From positions 13,844,350 through 13,908,349 of the forward strand of contig CM040452.1 in NCBI GenBank assembly GCA_022749755.1: DNA of 64,000 nucleotides, read 5' to 3'. Below, one piece after another: positions 1 to 11,707 of this stretch. Source of the DNA: Azadirachta indica (lineage: Eukaryota > Streptophyta > Magnoliopsida > Sapindales > Meliaceae). A program made the position numbers and the translations under genes. The notes under the pieces were generated by a model. That model searched no databases. It was not told the DNA's origin and saw only the letters and a list, made by a program, of their open reading frames with translations. Positions within the stretch are counted from its first letter, which is position 1. Every line of letters begins with the position of its first letter.

Positions 1-1679
1 TTCTTACTGTCACTCCAAAGGACTCAGACATGTCCAGATCTTCATGATTCAGTCCAGTCGGGAGTTTCCAGTCAAAATGGTACAATAACGTCGCAAGTGG
101 AACCTCCACGCTGGCCAGACCAAATGACATTCCGGGGCATATCCTTCTACCAGAACCAAATGGGATGTACTCGAAATTATTCCCCTTGTAGTCAACAGAA
201 TGATCAAGGAACCTCTCTGGAATAAAGCTTTCAGCATCAGTCCAGTACTTTGGATCTCTTCCAATCGCCCATGCAATAACAATGACTCTAGTTTTCTCGG
301 GAATTTCAAACCCATTAATCTCACATCTCTCTCCACATTCTCTTGGAACTAGCAAAGGAGCAGGAGGATGTAATCTCAGAGTCTCTTTAACAATTAGCTT
401 CAAGAATTTCATTTCATCAATGCTCGTTTCATCGACCTTCCCTTTTCTATTAAAGATTTCCCTCACGTCAGCCTGTGCTTTTTTCATCGCTCTTGGATTT
501 CTCATCATTTCTGACATTGCCCAATCCACAGTCGTAGCAGATGTCTCACTGCCAGCTCCAAAAATGTCCTGAAAAGGATTTATGAGTTGAACTGATGTGC
601 TAAGATCCTCTACATTTCACAGATGAAAAAGAAGGACAAAATCATGGTATACAATCGATTTTAAATCTAGATTTGGCCTCGATTTCTCTGCATCTTTTAT
701 ATTGGAGAATGTTTAATGCATGAAACTTTGAGATGTTTAAAAACAGTGTATAAGATGTAATTACATACAGAAATTACTGCTTTGATGTTGTCTGTGCTTA
801 AGGGAACTTCAAGATCACCATGCTCTTGGATTCTCAAGAGAACATCAACAAGATCTTCATCTTCTTCGCTGTTGCCATTCTTCAGTGTTTCGTTGCGCTT
901 CTTATGTTCATTGATAATGTTTTCAACTATTCTGTCAGCTTCTTGATGCAGCCTCTCAACGTGAGACCTGACTCCAGTTATTGATTGAAGCAATCCAATG
1001 GAAGGAAACAGATCTGCAAAATTAAAACCCGTCGCCACTTTTGTAATTTCCTTGATAACCGAGATAAAGGCTTCTTGATCTCTGGATTTATTGCCAAAGG
1101 CTGCCCTCGAAGTGACACCATACATTAAGGAATAAACTTTATCAGTAAAGTTAATTACTGATCCTCCTTTTGATGAAATCCAATTAATGAGAATAGAGAC
1201 CTCTTCTTCTCTTACCGGTCGGAAAGATTGGACTCTTTTCAAGCTCAGGAGCTCCGAGACACAGACTTTCGTAGTTGTCTCCAACAATCACCGTATGGTG
1301 AAAATATTATATCTTGAAAATCATAAGAAATGATTTTTGTTGGTAGAGTTTGAGGCCTTGACGCAAAGATAACATCATGAGTTTTCATGACTTCTTGTGC
1401 GAACTCCGGTGAAGATACAATGATGGTGGAAACTTGTCCAAGTTGTAAATGCATGAGAGGTCCATATATGTTGGCCAAGTCTCTTAATCCTCGATGAGGT
1501 ACAGAGCCAACAAGCTTGTGCAAATTTCCGATGAGAGGTAATTTCCATGGGCCTGGAGGTAGATTTGAAGTTGTGTTATTGATATTTGGTGTCTTTCCTG
1601 ATTTCAGCAGCCTGAAGGCAAGGAGGATAAAGGCAAGAAGGAGAAGGATTGACGAGAAAGAGGAGAATATAAGGTCCAT
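1..1679 (-). pseudogene. CYP71D-like cytochrome P450 A, frameshifted and cut by the window edge
   Basis: Exon 1 is 769-1679 (ATG at 1677-1679), the intron 569-768 (gtatgt...cag), and exon 2 runs from 568 off the left edge. The product would be a membrane-anchored class II P450 monooxygenase on the ER. Exon 1 encodes a hydrophobic anchor, the proline hinge [13 protein letters not shown], and WRQLRK of helix C. Exon 2 opens with the oxygen-binding AGSETS, then ETLR of helix K, PERF, and the heme loop [11 protein letters not shown]. Near 1261-1270 the frame breaks after WRQLRK and resumes in another frame at CVSELL. Against gene B one A of the lysine codons is missing, and exon 1 is 911 bp, one short of 304 codons. 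Everything else is open, so this is a recent pseudogene or a one-base sequence error. The stop codon lies outside the window. Confidence 0.88.
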
Positions 1680-1719
1680 GTAAATTGGGTATGGTCTGGA
1701 TAAGTCTTTCAAATAATTA

Positions 1720-1727
1720 CTTATATC
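1720..1727 (-). promoter_or_regulatory. candidate TATA box of P450 A
   Basis: GATATAAG on the minus strand lies about 40 bp before the ATG of gene A. The surrounding CTTATATCTAYGTT (plus strand) recurs at the same kind of position before gene B, which supports a conserved promoter element. The short distance to the ATG would leave a very short leader. Confidence 0.4.
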
Positions 1728-1892
1728 TACGTTGGGCTCTCTTCCCTTAAATAATAACGGAAAAAGAACATGCACGTGTATACTAATTAATTTTAATAGA
1801 TCGAAAAATGCTCTCACAAATTCTAATTTATTTTAAAATAACAATTATACTTCGGCAACTTGTCTTTTTCCTTTAAAGAAAACAGAACATAT

Positions 1893-2602
1893 AGGTCCTT
1901 AAATTTAGTTTAATATATTGATTAGTTCTAAAAATTTTAAAAATACCTATACATGTTTCAATTTATTTTTAAATAATAATTATATTCTTACCAATAATAG
2001 TTATTTAACAAAAATTACTAATAAATTTTTAAAATTTATAAAAATACATTAATTAACAGTACATTAATAATATAATATTTAATAATTATAAAATTAAACA
2101 TTTTATAAATAATATATTTGATTTTTATTATAATATATATTTAACATTAAATATATAATATATTTTAACTATACATAAATATAACTATAATATATTCATA
2201 AATATTTTACTATGATATATTTTATTTATATATAATATATATTTATGTTTTATTTTGTTTATTTTTCTAATGCGTAATTCATATTGAATTATTAACATAT
2301 TATAAAATAAATAAATTTATATTTTAGTTATAATATATTCACAAGTATTATTTATATTATTTTAAAATATGTAAATTTATGGTATGCATAAATATATCAT
2401 ATCAACGAAATATAAATAATATTATATTTATTTTATTAATATATATTTATTAAAATTTTTAAAAATTTAATAATAATTTTTGTTGAATAACTATTACTAA
2501 TAAAAATATAATTATTATTTTAAAATAAAAATTAAAATTTATATAAATATTTTTAAAATTATTAAAATTAATCGTTACATTATATATAATTTTAAGTTCA
2601 AA
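1893..2602. repeat. AT-rich foldback (MITE-like) element upstream of P450 A
   Basis: The left arm (about 1893-2050) and right arm (about 2450-2602) are inverted copies with high similarity. Shared blocks include AATAATTATAT, then AATAGTTATT, then AACAAAAATTA, in the same order on opposite strands. The middle is almost pure A/T and has no ORF. This looks like a MITE with long terminal inverted repeats. No clear target-site duplication was found, so the superfamily is open. Confidence 0.6.
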
Positions 2603-3054
2603 TATTTAATACATATTTACACAACAATTTTTTTTTATTTTCTTACAAATTAATATCGATTTCCAGAAACTGCTAGCATGTGATCGAACTTCGAAAGCAT
2701 AGAACTATTTTACCAAATTAAATATTCACATCATGTTCAAGGATTAGTTTAATAGGGACTACTTAATTCTTGTAATTTGTTATTTGTCTCTAGTGTCAGT
2801 CTGGCCATCTCGTTACAGGTGATCGATAGATAATTTTCAACCAAACTGAAAAGTACGCGGTACATCAACTACCTCACCAGTTTCTTTCAATTGCTTGCAA
2901 GCTGGCAATTACGACTTTAGGATGTAAATCAATTAATTCTTAAGACATTTAATAATATCTTCAGCTTCAAAACAAAAAAGAGAAAAGTTCCTCTTTCATG
3001 TTTCCATACTACTTAAAAACAAATAAAAACAAAAATAAAATAACAATAAGACTC

Positions 3055-3055
<1 letters not shown>
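2603..3055. other. intergenic, nothing recognised
   Basis: No ORF of substance, repeat or RNA gene is seen. The segment separates the foldback element from a microsatellite and the 3' flank of gene B. Confidence 0.5.
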
Positions 3056-3109
<54 letters not shown>

Positions 3110-3158
3110 GTATATCTATCTGTGTGTGTGCATGTGTGTGTGCATTTACGTATATGTA

Positions 3159-3193
<35 letters not shown>
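3056..3193. repeat. compound microsatellite (CT)n(CA)n(TA)n
   Basis: Runs of CT, then CA, then TA/TG dinucleotides follow one another without a gap. The short ORFs on both strands here encode only the repeat and are not genes. It lies about 150 bp beyond the stop codon of P450 B. Confidence 0.95.
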
Positions 3194-3341
3194 GAGAAAA
3201 GTGCAACATTTAATTATTATACAAACCAGGAGAAGACCCAAGTGTTCCATCCCACTAATATAATATTAATTAGCAAAAGGCAGCGAAGGATACAGCGCTA
3301 TAATCTGAGGACATCTAGCTAAGTAATGCAAAAGATACTGC

Positions 3342-5989
3342 TCACACGCAAGGAAGATAAGCAATGGGAATCATGCATAGATCATCTTTTCTTCTTACGG
3401 TCACTCCAAAGGATTCGGTCATGTCCAAATCATCATGCTTAATGCCATTCGAGAGTTTCCAATCAAAATGGTGCAATAACATTGCAAGTACAAGCTCCAC
3501 ACTGGCCAGACCAAATGAAATTCCCGGGCACATCCTCCTACCAGCCCCAAATGGGATGTACTCAAAGCTAGTCCCCCTGTAATCAATAGACCAATCAAGG
3601 AACCTCTCTGGAATAAAGCTCTCAGGTTCAATCCAATATTTAGGATCTCTTCCAATGGCCCATGCATTAACAATGACTTTTGATTTGATAGGTATGTTGA
3701 ATCCATTAATCACGCATCTCTCGCCACATTCTCTTGGAATCAATAAAGGAGCAGCAGGATGCAAGCGCAGAGTTTCTTTTATAACTAGTTTTAAGTATTT
3801 CAGTTCATCAACGCCGGTTTCATCGACCTTCCCTAATCTATTAAAGACTTCCCTCACCTCAGCTTGTGCCTTTTTCATCACTCTATGATTCTTCATCATT
3901 TCGCACATTGCCCAATCTACGGTCGTAGCTGATGTCTCACTGCCCGCACTGAAAACGTCCTGAAAAGGGAGATTAGGTTTTTAAATTAACTTTGATTTGG
4001 CGTGAACTATGGCTAATGGAGAGATTACTATATGCATTATTAAACACTAAGAATTAGTGTAGAAGAACATGCAGTACGAGAAGTAGTCATATAATTTTTG
4101 GAGCAAATTAATTATTCTAAAAGCAGATTGGTTCCACAGCATGAAGTCAATCGGTGTATGTTCAACAAATTAACAGCACAAAAGGCAGGTGCGAATGAGA
4201 AAAATTCTTCTCATTCACCAAGTAAAGATATGTCAAAGTCCAAAATTTTTTAAATTTGTTTTTCCAAATCAAAATAGCAAGACATTTTTATTGAACAAAA
4301 AGAGAACAGAAGAAAATATTTTAAAGCAAATTCAAACCTTGTATTCCGAAAACTAAAGCTATAAATATGTGTAAGTTCTCCATATCGTGTAATATCAGCT
4401 CATGTAATTGATGTTCAAACTAGGAGTTCCAATATAATAATTAATATCTGTAGATTTGTAAGAAGGAGGATTGTCTTTTTTCTTTTTTTCCTAAATTGTG
4501 GAATATATATATATATTAAAGAAGAATTAATGATCAACAATCAGTTTTCTTTAGATAATGTTTTATATAGAATTTCTATATAATTAATCACATTAATATA
4601 AATAATTAATGCATACGTGAAGTCAAATTAATGACATAAGAAATTGAGTAAAGAAAATAATTAAACAAAAGGTAGTCTTAATCACCAAGGAATTGGGTAA
4701 CGAGAAAATGACAAATTTATGGAAGAAAAAGGGGTGCCCTTGAGTCTTGACTTAAGGAGGAAACGGCAAATTTCATGGAAACAAATCTATATAAAATAAA
4801 GTTACAAAACAAAAGGTAGCCTTGACTTAAGGAGGAAGCGGAAAGAAATATCTAGAAGTTACAAATAAAAGGTGAGGACAAAAATAAGTGGATGGCACGA
4901 TGAAGAAGATAAAGAACGTTAATGAAACTGGGTAAGATCATAATATACAAGTCAAACTAGCGCTAAGGAGATAATAAGATCTCACATTAAATCAACTAAC
5001 TACGATTTATCACACTCAAGATTCAAATTCTAACTTAGTTAAGTTTCTAGTTTATTCTGGCAATAATAAGTAATGACTTACATGAATTACCGCTTTGATG
5101 TTGTCATCAGTGAAGGAAAACTCAAGATCACCTTGCTCTTGAATTTTTAAGAGAACATCAACCAGATCTTCAACGTCTTCACTGATCTCATCAAGCTTCA
5201 ATGCTTCCCTGCGCTGCTTATGTTCACTGATAATGTTTTCAATTACTCTGTCGGCTTCTTGATGGAACCTCTCGGCACGGTGCTTAATCCCAGTGATCGA
5301 TTGAAGCAATTCAGCGGATGGAAACAGATTTGCGATGTTGAAACTCGCCACCACTTTTATTCCTTCCTTTATGGCCCAGATAAATACTTGTTGATCTTTC
5401 CGTTTGCAGCCAAAAGCTGATCTCGAAGTGATACCATACATTAATGAGAAAACTTGATCGGTCAAGTTAATCACTGATCCTGCTTTTGAAGAAATCGAAT
5501 TAATAAGATCAGACACCTCCTCTTCTCTTATTGATCGGAAAGACTGGACTCGTTTCAAGCTCAAAACTTCAGAAATGCAGATTTTTCGTAGTTGTCTCCA
5601 ATAACCACCATATGGTGAAAAGGCTATGTCAGTACAATCATAAGTAATGATTTTTGTCGGTAGATCATGAGGCCTTGATGCAAAGATAGCATCATGGGTT
5701 TTCATCACTTCTTTGGCGAACTCCCGGGAAGAAACAACAATGGTGGAAACTTCTCCGAGTTGTAGATGCATAAGAGGCCCGTATTTTTTGGCCAAGTCTC
5801 TAAGTCGATGATGGGTAGAGAGCAAACAAGCTGGTGTATATTTCCGATGACAGGTAATTTCCATGGTCCCGGAGGTAGATTTGAATTTGTGTCACTGGTT
5901 TTGAATCTCCTCCATAATTTCAGGAAGATGAAGAGAAAGAGAAGAAAGGCAAGAAAGATTGATGAAAAAGAAGAGAATCCAAGCTCCAT
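3342..5989 (-). pseudogene. CYP71D-like cytochrome P450 B, single-base frameshift in exon 1
   Basis: Exon 1 is 5082-5989 (ATG at 5987-5989), the intron 3960-5081 (gtaagt...cag, phase 0), and exon 2 3342-3959 with TGA at 3342-3344. The structure and motifs are those of an ER-bound CYP71D-type monooxygenase: N-terminal anchor, [13 protein letters not shown] hinge, WRQLRK, AGSETS (I helix), ETLR, PERF, and heme loop [11 protein letters not shown]. At 5813-5815 a run of three G (plus strand) replaces the four seen at the matching place in gene C. This shifts the frame right after HQLVCSLP, and the correct frame resumes at [11 protein letters not shown]. Exon 1 is 908 bp, one short of 303 codons. 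The rest is fully open, so either the loss is young or it is a homopolymer base-calling error. A healthy gene would give about 508 aa. Its closest relative in the window is gene C. Confidence 0.88.
4430..5055. repeat. extra ~0.6 kb segment in the intron of P450 B
   Basis: The intron of B follows that of C up to a shared GTAATTGATGTTCAAACTA, then resumes similarity only just before the splice donor. The stretch between is absent from C. It contains a short internal duplication (GACTTAAGGAGGAA near 4749 and 4825). It is probably an old insertion in B, but it could also be a deletion in C. Confidence 0.45.
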
Positions 5990-6057
5990 GTGAAAAGGTA
6001 GAGGATAACTGCAGATTAGAGTATTGTTGGACTGTTAGGAAAAATTATACTCCCTTT

Positions 6058-6066
6058 CCTTATATC
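6058..6066 (-). promoter_or_regulatory. candidate TATA box of P450 B
   Basis: GATATAAGG on the minus strand is about 70 bp before the ATG, a normal plant distance. The block around it (CTTATATCTATGTT on the plus strand) matches the one before gene A. Confidence 0.45.
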
Positions 6067-6848
6067 TATGTTCTGGATATGCATGTCTTTCATTTCGACT
6101 ATCATTGAAAACCTTCGGAAGCTTTTATTATTATTGTTATCATTTTCAATTAAATAACATTTGTTGCAGGCACCCTCGTACGTTTCTTTTATTTCATTAC
6201 ATGTATAAAAGGAAAACGAACAAAAGGTGAAAAACAAAGAAAATAAAGAAAGCAAAAATTGGGGGCTCTCCCAAAATTAAGAATATAAAATGAAGAAGAT
6301 AAATGAGTATATAATATCAAATTTTTACCCCTTATTACTGGAGTTTGAGATAAATTAAAAATGTTGAACCTACCCTAAACCACCACCTAGTTATAATCCG
6401 GATCTATTGATAAAGCAAATATTTTGTCACACAATTCTCTGGTGGAAGGACAAAATAATTATTTTTCTAAGTTCTTAAATAAGTGAGAGAAAAAAAAAAG
6501 TTTTAGCTCTGTTATATATATAAATGTCACATCACATTAAAAGGCAATTGCATTGACTTTTGCATATTTTTAATTATCATAGTACTCCCAATAAGTAGTT
6601 AGGGTTTTTTTTTTAAGCAAGCAGTCAAATTCAAAAGTGGAATATTTTAATTTATTCCAATTGCCTTGCGTATCCGCTGTCTTAATTTCCACACAACCTA
6701 AGTCTGACGAAAAGGAAACGATAGGAAAGGACAACTGTTATGGAGACTGGTTGATTAAAAATGTAGAATGAATCCGAATTGATTTCATTTATATATCATT
6801 TTTAAATTTTAAACGATAAATCATTGAGTATCTAGGCTAATAATACAT
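6067..6848. other. upstream flank of P450 B, duplicated at gene C
   Basis: No gene. From about 6650 to 6848 the sequence resembles 19190-19410 upstream of gene C (for example GCTGTCTTAATTTCCACA in both). The tandem duplication unit therefore included several hundred bases of upstream DNA. The Tat retrotransposon starts immediately after it. Confidence 0.6.
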
Positions 6849-8312
6849 TGTTGATGCGAGAATTTTGCTTGGCCTGGGTGCTTTTGTTGTGATTAATGGT
6901 GCCACATTAAGTCTTTGTTTTGCAAACTAGGTCACGTGGTCCGAAGGTAGAACAAGCTTCAGCTGGCCCAAGGTCTTGTTTACATGTTGAAGTACTTGCG
7001 ACTCACTTGCCTACAGCACCTCATTCGTTACCACCAGCCTCTGAGCTGGCTTAAACTCTTAACTCCACTGCCTTAATCTACAAACCTTTTGTAATACATC
7101 ACAAAGGTCAAACAAAAGTCGCTACTCCAACGACCTCCTTCTGATGCTTAATTTAGAGTTTATGGGAGAGTAAGATTTGAAGGGCATGGGTACAGCCTTT
7201 CATATGCATTTGGAAATGAAATGATGAATAGAAAATGAGTTATAAAGAAAAATCTCAAGATTAAGTATCATTACTGCTTTTTCAAGGGAATGGAAAAGGG
7301 AAAGGTTCATGAATCACTAATGTGACGTTCATAGAGGCTGAACAGTGTTGAGAATATATATTTCATAGACCAATATGTGTTAAAGAGTTTCTTCTTGGAG
7401 AATGAGTTTCTTTCCTTTCTTCGATGATGATGAGAATCAATATTCATTCAACTTAAACTTGTGAAAAATATGTTTTTATATGAGAGAAAGAGCTGAGATA
7501 TGATTGGATGAGGCATGTTGCCCTAATTCTACTAAACTCTATTTAGGTGGCACTTTTTCATTGATTCTAGGAGGTGCCACATGTAGGCAAAGATTGGAGG
7601 TTCCCTACTGACGTACAATTAGCCTTATTCCAGCTTAATGCACACTTTTCCCCCTGCCATACTCAAAGATTGTCTACCTCTGGTATGTGGTCCCTCATAA
7701 GATGTTTTGGGGTATAAATCTTACCTTTAACGGGAATATGAGTGGTGCTAACTTGGTCACTAGAAGACCTAGTCATCTAGGCACCTTTGATCCCTCATTA
7801 ATAAGGTCATGATACTAAACAGTTCACTGCTTGTAACAAGTCGATACACATCTCTCGTGGTAACACAAGGCTGAGGGCATTATTCTAACTTTTTTTTTAC
7901 ACACTGTGACATTAGACCACATTTGTTATACGTACCAGGGTTCCTAGTCACAGTTTCCTCATGTCCTAGGATTTTTGATCATATGGGCAATTCCTCACGT
8001 TCTATGGTTTTTGATAATGTATATAATTCCTCACGTCCTAAGATTTCTAGTCATGTGGATAGTTTCTCACGTTCTAGAGTTTTTGGTTATATAGGCGATT
8101 GTTGACAACGATGTCGAATATTTCATCAATGCAGAGTTAAGAGCGCAGCTTAAGGTGACTCTTGCCTAGTCGCTTTCAACCTGGTTCCTAATTGACCTAC
8201 TATCCTACTTGCACCAAGGTGATGGTAAGGTTGGTTACCTCACTTGAAGTTAGTTTGAATCATTACGAGCTTGCATTCTACCATGTGTCTTGTCCATATT
8301 TTTCTCACAACA
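6849..8312 (-). repeat. 3' LTR of the Tat element (left copy)
   Basis: About 1.46 kb, similar over its length to 14079-15569. It ends TCACAACA, next to an AAAGTTAAGGG purine-rich tract on the minus strand that can serve as polypurine tract. It lacks a block of roughly 130 bp present in the right LTR and carries two more units of an internal 36-bp repeat. Confidence 0.8.
7956..8099. repeat. four tandem 36-bp units inside the left LTR
   Basis: Four units start at 7956, 7992, 8028 and 8064, each of the form TCCTCACGTYCTA...TTTTTGRT...GGGCAAT with mismatches. The right LTR has only two units (15283-15354), so copy number changed after or during insertion. Confidence 0.8.
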
Positions 8313-8699
8313 AAAATCCCTTAACTTTTAATGACTGAGATAAAGTCGAAGACTTGGTCGTTCTTAACCTGGTATAACATCCTTTTCTTAGGCACGTTGG
8401 GCTTTTAAAGTCAAAAGGTCAAAACTTTCCCTTAGTTAGGCTCAAACAGACCCACTAAAAATGGAAAGCGTCTTCATTGTTGTCTTTATAGAAGTAATCC
8501 CAAGTCATTCAATGTTTACCTTTGGACCCCTAATTTTAAAAGTCAAAAATCCTAAGGATCAGAAAACAAATCCTGCTTCTCACTTCTCCTTCCCATTTTT
8601 TCACCGACTTTTAATCTTCTACGTGTTATCTTCATCACACGTTTTACTATTCAATGTCCTAGCCATTTTCTCACTGAATTTTAAATGCTGACCTTATTT

Positions 8700-9690
8700 T
8701 CAACTTTTCGATCTCTGGGTGATACTATACTGTCTTTTCTGGCCGTTTTGACTACTTAACACATAGGTTGATAAGGCCTTGTTCTAACACTTCGAACACG
8801 AAACCCACTTGACTAGGTAACCCTTTTTTCTTCTTCATCATTGTTTAGCATATATGAGCTCGAAGGTCTAGGTCCTTTAGCAGTTGGTAAGGATCTGGGT
8901 CGTGAGGAAATGTGCCACTATCGGCACTTGGCTTTGCTCCGTGTTTTCTCTTGTTCCCTTTCCCTTTTTTTTTATTTTGTCATGGGTTACCCTGGCCTAA
9001 GATTCCTTCCCATAAATGCAACAGTTTTTTCACGTTATTTAATAACCTTATTTATTACTTTCACTTGCCCATTTGATTGAGGATAAGCTGCTATGGTGTA
9101 GTGGTTCTCAATTCTCCACCTCTCGCAAAAATCTCGAAACTCTTTGTTGTCGGTAATGAATGCACGAAGTACCCCGAATTGGCACACAATGACTTTTCAT
9201 ATAAAATTAGCAATTATTTTCTTAGTAATCTTAACCAAAAGCTCTACCTTGCCCATTTGGTGAAGTAGTTCATGGTGACAATAGCTAACCTCGTCCTATT
9301 AGGAACAGTCTGATTAGGTCAATTCCCCATTGAGTAAATGGCTACAACGAGCTCAACGTAGTCAAGAAGAACAATCTGATCAGGTAGTCCTTCATGATGT
9401 AGTCAGCCTCATCCAAATGTAAGCATTGTAGGAAGAAGCGACAGTACCTGTACCGGAATAATACCTCATCTATCAAGCAATACCTAGTTATACGGTATCT
9501 CAATTCTTTTACGGATTCCTTGTTTTTCGATAAGTTGCTCGACGTCAGGTACTCCACTATCAGATCCATCTAGGCTACTGGAAACATAATGTACATTTAT
9601 AGACCCATCATCAATTAATAATTTGGTTAGCGCATCGACCAAAACTAAGTTAGGTAATAAGATGTCGACCAACACTGCTAACCTGGACAA
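8700..9690 (-). pseudogene. integrase remnant of the Tat element
   Basis: Translated fragments at 9342-9690 match the zinc-binding N-terminus of gypsy integrases, with a pattern like ELRYRITRYCLIDEVLFRY followed by the LQCLHLDEADYIMKD segment. The catalytic core downstream (lower coordinates) is too eroded to trace in one frame. Confidence 0.6.
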
Positions 9691-9822
9691 GATGTCAGTT
9701 TTGAAGTTCTACTCTTGCGGGATACGCTAAAGAGAAACTTATTTGAATTATGCAGTCAATTCCTTAGTCTTACTCAAGTAAGTGGCCATGGTGTCTTCCT
9801 TGTCCTGGTAATCTCTACTGAC

Positions 9823-10041
9823 TCAGTATACCACTAGTTGAGAGTCACTTATGACCTTCAACGTCTGAGCACCCAAGCTTTTAGCTATTTTTAGCTCTGC
9901 AATTAGTGCCTCACACTTGACTTTGTTATTTAAAACCTTAAACTTGAACATAAGTGTATAGCTTACATCTACCTCATTTGAGCTGGTGACGACAACACCC
10001 ATTCCACTTTCTTGTGAGCTTAATAGCCCATTCACGTACAA
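9823..10041 (-). pseudogene. second (archaeal-type) RNase H domain of the Tat element
   Basis: A fragment beginning YVNGLLSSQESGMGVVVTS and ending KVISDSQLVV matches the additional RNase H found in Tat-lineage gypsy elements, including the DG-like start (here NG) and the SDSQLVV strand. Its place between RNase H and integrase fits that lineage. Confidence 0.7.
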
Positions 10042-10080
10042 CCACTTCTTCTATCCTCACTATCTTATTCATCTCCGAAC

Positions 10081-11230
10081 CTACTTTTGGTCTCTTGCGT
10101 CATCAGCAAAGTCGGCTATAAAGTCAACAAAGGTTTGTCCCTCAGTGGCATTACATGATCGATACTGAATATCAAACTCACTTAGCTTAGTGGACCACTT
10201 GACCAATCTTTTGAAGCTTTTAGGCTTATGTAAGATCTGCTTCAACAGGTGCTTAATGACCACAGTGATAGAATGTACCTGAAAGTAATGTCGTAGCTTC
10301 CAACAGAAAACCATCAAAGCTGTTCTTGCCTTGGATAGCATTTTTTGACGTTTAGTAATGTTTGCTGGTATAGTACACAAGCTTCTGCAGATCATCCTCT
10401 TTCTCACACACCAAAATCAAGCTTACGACTATTGTGAAGATGGCAAGATAGATAAAGAGATTGTCTCCAACTTGGGGCTTAGCTAACACTAAGGGATTAG
10501 TTAAGTAATGCTTCAGGTTCATGAATACAGTCTTGCATTCATCACCCCATTTGCTGCCTTTAATTTTTTGATAGCTTGGAAGAATGGGTGACATCGATCC
10601 GTGTATTGAGAGACAAACTGGCTCAAGGCAACGACCTTCCCTACTAAGCTTTAGACCTCTTTGGTGGTAAAAGGTGACCTTATGTTTAAGATTACTTTGA
10701 TCTTCTCTAGATTTGCTTCAATGCCTCATTGGTTCATTATAAAGCCTAAAAACCTCTTAGTTGACACCACTAAAGCACATTTTTCCGGGTTCAATTTCAT
10801 CTTATATCTCCTTAACATACTAAAGGTCACTCTTAGGTCAAATATGTGGTCGATTGCTTTTACAAACTTGGTCAAATGTCATAAATGTAAAATGTCATCA
10901 ATGTAAATTTCCATGGTCTCATCGATCTATTCTTTAAACAACTTGTTAACCAAGTGCTAACCGATTTCTCTGGCATTTTTTAGACCAAACAGCATTATTA
11001 TGTAACGGTACAAGCCTTTGTTAGTAATAAAGGAGGTCTTGTCTTGATCTAGTGCATGTATTTTGACCTGGTTACAGTTAGAGAATGCATTCATAAAGCC
11101 GAACAGCTCATATCTAATTGTGGCATTCACCAATTGGTCTATCCTTGAATGAGGGAAGCAATCTTTCGAACATATTTTGTTGAGATTTGTGAAATCGACG
11201 TACATGCCACTTATTGTGAGGTTTCTTTAC
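10081..11230 (-). pseudogene. reverse transcriptase and RNase H of the Tat element
   Basis: RT is recognisable from YVDFTNLNKICSKDCFPHSR (10957-11205) and an intact catalytic YIDD at about 10894-10905. RNase H follows in fragments 10352-10594 and 10081-10407, the latter ending with a connection-like segment (LVKWSTKLSEFDIQY). Several stops and frame changes separate the pieces, so no polyprotein can be made. Confidence 0.8.
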
Positions 11231-11418
11231 CAAGACCACTTTGAAAACCCACACGGAGTATCGAGACTCTTATATGAATCTTGTCTAAAGCAATCTGTTG
11301 GCTTCTTCTTCAATGGCGTCATAATATTTCTAGATAAAAGTTTTTCTTTTTTACCTCATTGGGCGATATAGAGGATCCGCATTGAGGTGGTGAGAATACT
11401 TGGCATGCCTTCATGACT

Positions 11419-11707
11419 TTATGCAAACACATTAGAATATTTTCTGATAAAGGTAATCAAAGAGGCTTGAACCTGAGGGCTTAAACTTGTTCCCACCTTA
11501 ACAACCTGAACCAAGTCACTTTCAATAATGGAAACTACTTTCAGGTCTTCTATCGGCTCTCCTCTCTGCTTCAGTTTTGTCTTTTGAGGGTCCAATATAG
11601 TGACTGGGTGATACCCTCTTATTGAAGAGGCGTAACACTTTCGCAGCACTAATTTGTCTCCCCCAAATAATTCTAATCCGGTTACCTAATAAGAACTTCA
11701 TTTTCAA
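11419..11707 (-). pseudogene. protease-RT linker fragment of the Tat element
   Basis: The segment with VVKVGTSLSPQVQASLITF and RKYSNVFA matches the conserved stretch between protease and RT in plant gypsy polyproteins. The two overlapping frames here show a frameshift. Confidence 0.6.

Noticed and set aside
49..572. ORFs on both strands inside P450 A exon 2
   Set aside because: They are other-frame shadows of the P450 exon, which has no stop inside the window.
3009..3322. Three ORFs of 65-66 codons
   Set aside because: They translate only the CT/CA/TA microsatellite.
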